Positions 22,799 through 31,950 of a stretch of DNA of 64,000 nucleotides are shown piece by piece. The translations under genes were made by a program, and so were the position numbers. The stretch spans positions 8,028,001 to 8,092,000 of the forward strand of contig OU015666.1 of NCBI GenBank assembly GCA_907165275.2, in the 5' to 3' direction. Origin of the DNA: Zygaena filipendulae. Its lineage: Eukaryota > Arthropoda > Insecta > Lepidoptera > Zygaenidae. A model generated the notes under the pieces. It ran no database searches, was not told the origin of the DNA, and saw only the letters and a program-made list of their open reading frames with translations. Position 1 is the first letter of the stretch. The number at the start of each line of letters is the position of its first letter.

Positions 22799-25444
22799 AT
22801 GTCTACATCAGACCAAGAGTTTACTAACTTCATCAAAATGTTGGAAGTCAATGGAGATAAGTTGCCACCTTCCTATTCATTGGAACCGCCGCTCCAATTC
22901 GAATTTAACGTGAGTAAAGTAGTTAGTACTTAGTACGAAGTTTTTAGATGATCAATTTAACTTTTATCTTTGTATTTGTTGCTTTACAGAACTCTACATG
23001 TTACGTGTGCAATGGGTATTATGGTCCAAGTTTCGGGGAACCAGTATGTGTCGTATGTCACACGTTCGTCTTCCCCGATTTCCCTTCATACTTGCCGAAT
23101 TCCTACTTCTGTAGTGAGAAGACTGATGATGGTGACTCTGGCAATGACGAACCTTCAGATATGAACTTCTCTGACCGTAGAATGAACAGATATCCGGTGG
23201 TCCTATGGTACCACTATTATATTGTAAGTACCTACTGTATTAAAATGAATCATTATCACTCTAAAAGTAGGAACACTTTATCTTTACTATAGACTCCCAC
23301 AGTGAATTTTGCTAGCCTCTATTTGCAATAAGTATGTAGGGAAAATAATATAGGAACTGATTGGATAGATCGCTAAATGAAGATATAAAACAGCAGATAG
23401 GTATTTGTTTTGTAAACGGCCTGGTTTCTGCAATTTGACAACTAGGTGCCTATTTTGCATGTGGTGGGAATTGTGGTGTTTAGTCGTGCCAATGCCATTC
23501 ATAACAGATAGGCAAATGATGATGATATTATAAGGGACGGGCATGACCGAGACTATTAGCTGAGCGACACATCTACAGAAAGAACAAGAAACCATTATAT
23601 TCCAATTATATTTATTTATTTAAAATTTAGGCAGGCAGTTGAAGTAACTGATAGGTGTCTGTATCCAGTTATTCATTATTTTTTTATTATATCAACATAT
23701 AAATTATACAGCATGCCAGATATCCATAGGGAACAGGAGCATTGCCTGGGACTTGCAACCCAGGTTTAAGTTTAATAAGGCTCCTGTACAATGCATGAAC
23801 ACTCACCTCCATTGCTTGTTCCCCAACATATTATCCAAATATCTGGAAACACCCGTTAATTAATTAAAGCACACAGAATAACTATAGTCTCTATAGATCG
23901 AAATGACAATAAACTGCTCTGAACCAAAGACAAAGTAACGATGCCATGTTGCTTATGCATACCCGCCTACCATTGAGAAAATCTTTACCGTCCAAAATAG
24001 CACCATACTTATTAAACAACAAAGTACATTTAACTATATTTTATGAGCACTGAAAACAAAAAACATACATACAGATGAATGCAGAACCTCCTCCTTTTTG
24101 GAAGTCGATTAAAAATTAAAATAAAAGATTAAAAAGTGTATGTTTATGGTTCTTGCTGAAAACTGCAAAATATTTTATTCCCCATAAGTGCCTAATACCT
24201 GCACCAGCCAGATATTATTATTTATTAGTAAAAGAAAATCTGTCTTAGATGATTTTATCCCACCAAAAAAGAAATGAGTAAAAGAGCCAATTTCAATAAA
24301 AACTAACATGCAAGACTTTCAATAAAAGAACTATAGGATATCAAGTTCTATAGAAGTTCTGTCCACTTTAGGTGTGACTTTGTTAAGTCACAGTTTTTTT
24401 ACATAACTATTTTTATCAATTTTAGATTTTTTTGGTTTATGTCGTTATGTTATTGCAGTTGTACTGTTTTCTGTTAGGAATTATTATTTTCTATTTAGTT
24501 ATGTACGTAATTGACTAAAATCTTATCTTACTTAAAATAAAAACCTTAATATGTTATCTTTTCCTTTGTGGTACACTTCCACTGCTGTGTCTACTGTCTA
24601 GTTTATGCTACATGATTGTCTATACATATACTAACATTATAAAGAGGAAAGATTTGATTTTTTGTTTGTTACAATTTAAATAAAAGACTACTGTACCGAT
24701 TTCCAAAATTCTTTCACCATTAGAAAGCTACATTATCCGTGAGTAACATAAGCTATATTGTAATCCAGAATTCCCGCGGGAACTCCGAAATCACCACGGG
24801 TGAAACCGTGAGGTATTATATGATGTACAGCTATTATATATGATAACCTAGAAAGAAGTCATCCATGTAAAGATTTGAAACAGAGCTCATATTACGGCTC
24901 AATCTCCTTTGCAAGATCCTTTCCTTTCTCTCTTTTTACAAGTTGTCAGGGGTACAGAGGATGACTTAGAGCCAAGCCACACAGTGCGGCGCAGCTCAGG
25001 TACGTCGCCTGAGCGGCGCCGCTGCGGTATATTACATACAAAAATGCGTTGTGGCTCCGGCGCCGCGCCGCGCTCGCATCGGAGTAGAGACGAGGCGGGG
25101 AGGGGAGTAAGCGGCTCGCTGTTGTTTGTCCTGTTCTGTCACGTAGCGATGGGCATGCCTACTCTTTGTCGCCGCTGCGATGCCCTGCGATGCCCGTGTG
25201 GTCGCTAGTACGGCGAAAGGGCTTGTACTGTGGCGCCGCACCGCATCGTGTGGATTGACACATAGAGTACTTTTTGTTCCGGAATTGCCGCGGGACCTCC
25301 GAAATTAACGCGGGTGAAACTGCAGGGAACAGCTAGTCATATAAAGTAGGTAGATTAGATAATTAATAGGTAATGTAATGTAATAGGTAAGATAATGGAA
25401 TTTTTACTTTATTGTTTTAATAAAGTGAATTATGTGGGTTGTTA

Positions 25445-25477
<33 letters not shown>

Positions 25478-28400
25478 ACATGACCTACTTTTCAGTCAGC
25501 TACCTAGCTTAATACATCTCTTGAAATTACTCATGAGTTTTATTTCACATATTATAATATTAATGACTTTTTGAATATTAATATTAATTTAAATCGGCAT
25601 TTTAGAACTCCCTAGACAATCCAACTAGCCCAGAAGATGAAGAGAGCCCTCCTGCTATCTCTGCACTACGTGAATCAATTCTTCGCTGGAGAGACGACAG
25701 TGGTTCCTGTCCTGGAGCACCCGGTGCATTACGAGAGGGGAGAGCTGTCCCTGAAATACCTAATGCTTCGCAGGAGAGGAGAGCCAGTCCTGAACCACCC
25801 AGTGCTCTACAGGAGGGAAGAGCTGGGCAAGAAGTGAGATCTGACAGTGGCTCCAGCCCAGAACCTTCCTATGCTTGTCAAAACAAGAAAGATAGTACAG
25901 AACCACCTATTGCTGGGCAGGAAAGGAAAACCGGCCTTGTAGCACTTAGTGGTATGCAGGAGGGGAGAGCCACCCCTGGAGCATCTAGTGCTCGGTGGGA
26001 AGAAAGAGCCAGTCCTGAAGCAACCAGTGCTCTGCGAGAGGGGAAATCCTGCCCTGAAGCAACCAATGCACGGCAGGAGAGAGATGGATGGTACAACCAT
26101 GAAATATTAATGAATGCGGAATATCAAGCAATGGTAGGCAGTGGATCCATCCCTAAAGCAGCTGGTGCTCAGCATCAGGGGAGAGCCTACAGTACATCTG
26201 AATTTGAGAGACTTTGTGCTTGGCGACAGGGTAAAGCTGTCAGTGAATCCGGTCATGCAGCACCTATTGCTCCTCTGAAGTGGAAAGGAGACCGTGCTCC
26301 CATCCCAAACCCACTTGGTGCCCAGCAGGACGGTATGGAGAACTTTGCAGGCCAAGGCCCCCCTCCACAGCCTCCCTGCCTTGCTCGTTACCTGCAAGCC
26401 CTCTCCACACCAAGGCTACCTGATAATCTAGCACCGGGTCTTGTCGAGCAGTTACCATCAGAAGGTTTGTTTAGACTGTTCTTAATACGTCTATATATCT
26501 TTTTATTTTATTTTTTTATGTTTTCAGTAAAATTTATAATCTATAAACTGTCCATGCATCCCTATAGCGATTTAGTCTCTTTACGAAAACATTATCTTAG
26601 GCGCCGTCGCGTCGGTTCAAACCTCAAAGTAGTCAAAGTTGAGAAAAGACGATACACAGGTTTTTTCTTGATTTACGCACAGTGCTGCTGTGCATATTCA
26701 GCTACCTGGACGACCTGTCGCTGTGCGCGTGCGCGGTGGTGTGCGAGCGCTGGTGGCGGCTGGTGCGCGCGCGCGTGGCGCCGCCGCGCTGGGCCGCCTT
26801 CGTCGCGCGCCGCTGGCCGCTCTACCGGCCGCTGCTCCGCGATATAGACTGGCACAAGGTCAGATAGAAGGAACATCAAGTTAGTTTAGTATGAAAACAG
26901 ATAAAAACCAGTGTCGCCGGATGATTCTCGCACACAAAAACATTCATTTAAGTTAAGAAATGTATTAAACGCTTTATGGTTATGTTTTTACTTTTTACTT
27001 AGTCACTATTTTCAAAATTAACAGTTTTGGGAATATTGTAAATATACTTAGGATGGCAGCAAAAGAAGCAAGTTTGGGGCAAGTTAGAGCATTTGTTGTA
27101 ACTTGGCCCCCCACGTGTGACGTACCTTATGAATGATCCGTAATGGATATGCCTGAAATAAACAATTATGTATGATTGTTGTAAAAAAAATGGCTACTCG
27201 TCTTCGGTAGTGGTTAGCCGAGGATTTTAGGTTCAGTTTAGAGAGTGATGACCGGTATCGTTCCCAATATGTGCAGAAATACCAGTCGCTGGTTGAGTCA
27301 TGCTTCTGCCGCAACTGCTTGGTGAAGATGTGCGTGCAGGCGCAGCCCGCGGGCGAGGAGAACGCGTGGCGCCGCAACCGGCTGCGCATCGAGCTCAAGG
27401 TGACTCCTTAGCTCATATTTCAGGGTCCGTTCACATTGAGCAGAAAGATGATCTTCTTTTTTCTATATTACTGTATGAAGAACTGTAATATTTATTTATG
27501 TAAAGTGCAAATCCCAACGCGTACATCAAGTGTCTTCATAAGTCAGATTTTGTTCAATTTTGGACATGACAGTTTAGTTTTAACTATGTCAAGAAAATCT
27601 TGGTAAATGGGACAAAATTGCATTAAACACTGTTAAGTTATACAAAAAATTCTTTAACTATCACATTTAATGCTACAATTTTTTCTTTGTAACTTTTTAG
27701 CAGACTTTCAATACAGAAGGAGGTTCTCAATTCAACTTTTTTTTATTTTTTGTATGTTTCTCAGCCCGCTCGTGTCTGCCCACTTGGGTTGTTTTGTTCA
27801 CGATGACACGCTCACAGGCTTGCAATGTGGTGGAAGCGGACTTGTCTATCTACCCATTAGGCTTGGTACCGACTTCGAACCGATCCGTAGGTAGCACATA
27901 CCAATAATAGTATTAAGTGCATTTTTGTCTTTCGGTTTAAATCGGTATTTTGTTATTAACTATTTAGCGTAGTGCATTTTTATGTGTTCGAAGTCGGTTT
28001 TTAATAATTTTCGGTCGGTTTTTTTTTAAAATACCTAACTCACCTGGCGACTCTACGCAGATGTTGCGTAGCGACCCGCCCGAGGGCATCGCCGCCACGC
28101 CGCTGGACCTCGCAGAGTGCTGCCACTGGCAGGCCAGCATCACGGGGCCCGTCGGCTCGCCCTACGAGGGCGGCATCTTCTACCTGTACATACAAGTACC
28201 TTACTCGTGAGTACCGCCCTCCCAAACAACTCCATACAAATGAACTGATTCGATTCTCGGCGGGGGGGGGGGATTTTGTGTGATGAGCATAAGCCATTGC
28301 GCCAAGACAGTTGAAAGCGAAGCGAGAGCTGTGGCGTATTGGCGTTGCGTTCGTTAACGCATTCAATTACTTAAGTTGAATAAAAAGATGAAAGACGAAA

Positions 28401-31126
28401 GTTGAACAAAAGAAGGCACAGTATAGCTATAGGGTTGCACTTTCCAGTCTAAGTGTGTTTATATGTATATCTATAGGGTGTCCAAGCTAAAAGGTACCAG
28501 TTCTCGGCATTTAGTTTCCGAGATATAAGAGGTTTTGTAAAATTGGGTAAAAAAAATTGCGTCCGTGATTTTAATTGATTATCTATATACTTATAATAAA
28601 ACTGTAGAGAGGTCAATTCTGTACATTGAATATATATTAAAAATTAATATTGGAGGATGAATGGCGATCGATACTGATGCCAAAAATGCAATCAGTAAAT
28701 TTTTTGTCTGTCTGTAACCAGTACGATTGTAGTCCATACTCCTGAGCAGGTTATTGGCAAGGTGCAAAGCGGGTGGAGGGAGTAGCCAAAACGATCACAG
28801 CGCTCGCTACGGCTAAAATTGACATTTTCGTCGCCGACTAGAGCTGTCAAATCCATATTGCAGTGAACATTTTCTAATCGTTTTTGAGATAAATTTAATA
28901 TGGTCCTAGTAAGATGTGTTATTGTGAATTGTAATAACACCAAGAAGTATAGCGACTAAATTTTACCAATTTCCAAGACCCTGGTGGAAACGAGACCAAA
29001 GAAATAAGTGGATAATTACCGTAAAAAAAAAAGTAAGCCAAAGTGGGCTCATTTCTCCTGAAAACAACAATTTGTATGTTATTGGTAATAATGTTACTGA
29101 CTACCAGCGTCCAAAATTCTCTAATATAGTAAAATAACACAAGATTTCACTATTATTTTTCACAATATTTACTTACTAGCTGTGCCCCGCGGTTTCACCC
29201 GCGGTAATTTCGCAGTTTTCGCGGGAATTCCGGGATAAAAAATACCCTATGTACTTCTCTGTATCCCTGACAACGTGTATGCCAAATTCCATCCAAATCC
29301 GTTCTGCCGTTTATGCGTGATTGAGTAACAAACATCCAAACATCCACACTTTCACATTTATAATACATAGTAGGATTCTCGCTTGACTTGAATATTTTCC
29401 ATAATGGCCACCTGTTATGTGGCGCTGCGTCGCGCACGGTCCCAATAGGCGGCTATATAACATAACGCTAAGACACATAGGAGCAGAGCAGTGACGATAA
29501 ATTTGAAGCAAGTCGGATGAAATGCGCTTTAGAGCTCTTATTCTCGCATACGTTTACTCAATCACGCAAAAACGGCGGAACGGATTTGGATGAAATTTGG
29601 CTTGCATGTTGTCAGGGGTACAGAGAAGGACATAGGGTACTTTTTATCCCGGAATTCCCGCGGGAACTCCGAAATTACCGCGGGTGAAATCGCGGGGCAC
29701 AGCTAGTTATTAATAAATGCACAATTTTCTACAATTTCATAGAGATATTATCTACAATAACATATAGAAATCTATGTAACAAGCAAGTAGAAGTGTGTTT
29801 TTGCTTTTTACTCAAACTTTTATGCTTTTTCTCAAATCAAGCTTTTTCAGAATTTCAACTTGAAATGTCTGATAAAAAAAAACTGTGCTAGTTTTTGAAT
29901 ATTTTTTCAATCCTTACTATCAATAGACTAGGTATTCTAGATACCGAATCTAGTATTAACTCAATACCCCACTACTGGTACCTTTTTGCTTGGACGCCCA
30001 CATAGTATAATGTTTATGTAGTTATATTATGTTACCACGTTTGCTTGGTTACCGCCACACAAGCTTACAGCTTACCGCCGCACTCAGAGTCGACTTTAAT
30101 GATTACTTAGTTAAGTATAGATTTTTAAAACAAAACTGCCGCAATCAGACAAGTTTAATAAATTAATGTTAGTTGGCATTTAACTAATTAAGTAAATCTC
30201 ATTAAATGCCAATTAACATTAATTTACTGAACGTCTCTGATTGCGGCAGTTTTGTTTTAAAAATCTATACTTCACTAAGTAATCATTAAAGCCGACTCTG
30301 AGTGCGGCCGTTAGTATGGGATCGAGTAGATCTGCGTGCTGTGAAGTGGATTATTATTATTATTTATAATAGTTGTGATACAAAGCGCGGTGTCGGCCAG
30401 GTACCCCATGAGCCCGCCGGTGGTGCGCTTCCTGACGCGCATCCTGCACCCGAACGTGTCGCGGCACGGCGACGTGGGCATCGACTCGGTGCACCACAAC
30501 TGGTCGCTGGCGCTCACCATCAGCAAAGTGCTCATCTCCATACAGAGCCTGCTCACGGACCCCTACACAGCCGTGAGTAGCGAGTTAGCGACGCCCACAT
30601 CGGCCATTTTTTATCGTGGCACCCCGCGATTACCCATGCGAAAAGTCTAAACACACTTGTTACCGTTCGATCACATCATGAATTGATCAATTATATTATT
30701 ATTATTATTTCTTTTTTATATTTATTTATTTTATTTCAAGTAACAGAGACTCCTTTTGGTTAGTATTACGAACTTAAAAACTATGTGTTATTATTATTAG
30801 ATGTGGCCACTGCATAATGATTACAATATATAATATGTATGCTTTTACAAAATATATAAATTCAAATATACTTTATTGTCCCGAAAAGAAACCCTCTGGT
30901 CGTTTAATGCAGTTTTGCTTATATTTAGAAATGTCATAGAACATTCTCTTATAGCTTCGAAGTTCTCCACACTGAACTGATCTTTCTGTATCTCTCTATT
31001 CCCGCCCACCGGCAGGTGTGCATGGAGCCGGAGGTGGGCGAGATGTACGAGCGCGACCGGGCGCGGTTCGAGGCGCTCGCGCGCGCCTGGACGTGGCGCT
31101 ACGCGATGCTCGACGTGCTGCCCTAG
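22799..31126 (+). CDS. morgue: Morgue: zinc finger, F-box and cysteine-less E2-like protein
   Basis: Eight exons join into 643 aa: 22799-22909, 22990-23223, 25606-26464, 26683-26858, 27277-27399, 28061-28206, 30401-30572, 31016-31126; all junctions keep phase. Domains: a C41-x2-C44-x12-C57-x2-C60 zinc finger; a long low-complexity linker (116-400) with 13-residue repeats; an F-box (about 399-440, LPSEVLLCIFSYLDDLSL); a UBC fold (about 475-640) with PYEGGIF, YPMSPPVVRF, the HPN motif and TISKVLISIQSLL. Where active E2s have Cys there is Gly576 (GGC, 30477-30479) in GDVGID. Drosophila Morgue has the same three-part architecture and, as I recall, the same Cys-to-Gly change; it acts with SkpA to lower the apoptosis inhibitor DIAP1. 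The start is the first good-context ATG (AACATG). It is longer than Drosophila Morgue (491 aa), mainly through the linker. Exons 4-8 are GC-rich against AT-rich introns. Confidence 0.9.
24615..25337 (+). mobile_element. Helitron-like element(s) interrupted by a MITE
   Basis: Starts near TATACTAACATTATAAAGAG, typical of lepidopteran Helitrons, holds a terminal-type block at 24770-24815 and another ending AACAGCTAG at 25334. The expected host string around GACATAG...GTACTTTTT is split by the element 24970-25262. In morgue intron 2. Confidence 0.55.
24970..25262. mobile_element. GC-rich TIR element nested in a Helitron
   Basis: Ends share CCACAC and TGCGG in inverted orientation (CCAAGCCACACAGTGCGG against the complement of CCGCATCGTGTGGATTG). 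TAG flanks both ends (24967-24969 and 25263-25265). Removing it restores the usual Helitron context, so it is a later insertion. Confidence 0.55.
25448..25478. repeat. (TG)n microsatellite
   Basis: An uninterrupted run of TG/GT of about 15 units, about 130 bp before morgue exon 3. Confidence 0.95.
25708..26088 (+). repeat. 39-bp (13-residue) tandem repeats inside morgue
   Basis: Nine units of 13 codons: three at 25708-25824, a 10-codon spacer, then six at 25855-26088. Examples are SPEPPSALQEGRA, SPEATSALREGKS and STEPPIAGQERKT. The pattern is (S/T/C)PE-x-x-(S/N)A-x-(Q/R)E-x-(R/K)-x. A degenerate unit IPKAAGAQHQGRA follows near 26150. Confidence 0.85.
27715..28020 (+). repeat. Dispersed repeat with TCGAAGTCGGTTTTTAA end
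   Basis: Blocks GTCTGCCCACTTGGGTTGTT, TAGCACATACCAATAATA and the terminal GAAGTCGGTTTTTAA recur at 43500-43720/44652-44860 and 63755-64000. Class not determined. It ends just before morgue exon 6. Confidence 0.6.
28900..29131 (+). pseudogene. THAP-domain-like DNA-binding remnant
   Basis: ATG at 28900 opens MVLVRCVIVNCNNTKKYSD with a C-x4-C pair, then stops. In another frame KFYQFPRPWWKRDQRNKW follows, with the FP and W spacing of THAP domains, and runs to a stop at 29131. The order C-x4-C, FP, W fits a frameshifted THAP domain such as those of P-like or Kolobok transposases. Not functional. Confidence 0.5.
29176..29375 (-). mobile_element. Short Helitron, reverse orientation
   Basis: Minus strand: starts TCCTACTATGTATTATAAATG after an A and ends with the CCGCGG hairpin and CACAGCTAG at 29176. 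200 bp, no coding. Confidence 0.65.
29376..29704 (+). mobile_element. Helitron-like element, forward orientation
   Basis: Ends CGCGGGTGAAATCGCGG, then GGCACAGCTAG and T. Together with the reverse copy just before it, it makes a head-to-head Helitron pair. Confidence 0.6.
30075..30310. mobile_element. PIF/Harbinger-type hairpin MITE, copy 2
   Basis: 236-bp near-palindrome with ends CCGCCGCACTCAGAGTCG and its complement, flanked by TTA (30072-30074, 30311-30313). Same family as 11792-12024. It ends 90 bp before morgue exon 7. Confidence 0.75.
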
Positions 31127-31317
31127 CTCACTCGCCGCGCGCCGCGCGCCGTCACCGCACCCTCGGGGACAGAACACTGTTGTATTCCAAGAGTATCGCC
31201 GTTTTTGACACGTAATAACAAAAAAAAATTATTAGGAGATACGATGTTTGGCGAGCCGCCACTCGGTTTAAGACCGGACAAAAAGTGCCGCGCCCAGGGC
31301 TGCGCCGAGCACGCCAA

Positions 31318-31640
31318 TAGGCATGTTGCTTATGAAAATCAAAATTCTATTTAGTCCGTCAGTTAGAAAATTCAAATATAATAGACACGTATATTTTGCT
31401 TTTCAAACTAATGAATGTATGTTTATACATAGATAAAGCGCATTAAAGTTTAGGGTGGGGGACTCGTGACGTCATTAACCGGTATAAACTGCACCGGATA
31501 GTAACGGCACGCGAATTTTCAAATCGATGTATGGCCGTTATTTTTTTATTACGTAAAAAAAGAAAAAATACGTGTCCAATATTTTTTATTAATCTACCCA
31601 ATGGACTAAAAACTAAAATTTAGTCAACTAGCCTAGTACG
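31318..31640. mobile_element. GGCATGATG-family MITE in the morgue 3' region
   Basis: Left end CCAATAGGCATGTTG, then TTTAGTCCGTC; right part GTGTCCAATATTTTTTATT and TCTACCCAATGGACTA. It begins about 190 bp after the morgue stop. An AATAAA follows at 31681-31686. Confidence 0.6.
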
Positions 31641-31950
31641 AAGGCAATTTTGTTGAAGTAAAACTTAAGACCGGGATTGTAATAAAGGGAGGTAAGAAGC
31701 TGCGTCTACTTAAAAATTGTCGCTGAGTCATGTGTGAACCATGCCGGATGGTGTACCTAGTAGGTAATATTGTGATGAAATAGTATAAAATAGCTGTTAC
31801 TTCGTTAGTGTGTATGTAATACGTGTGAGGAGCTTAAAAATATAAATGTTATTGTTACTCATTTTGCTAGTGATATAATGGTGAAATTAGTATTATAAAA
31901 AACAAAAATATAATTACTATGAATCTTTAATTGTATCTACTTTAATAAAC

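Larger units (their letters stand above)
28476..29999 (+). mobile_element. TIR transposon carrying a THAP-like remnant
   Basis: Ends GGGTGTCCAAGCTAAAAGG and the complement GGGCGTCCAAGCAAAAAGG frame 1.5 kb. It encodes a broken THAP-like segment and has received Helitron insertions at 29176-29705. A related right end is at 32575-32653. In the morgue intron before exon 7. Confidence 0.65.

Noticed and set aside
26465..26847. Extension of morgue exon 3 through the following intron
   Set aside because: A good donor at 26465 and acceptor at 26682 place the F-box in another frame; the read-through loses the F-box.
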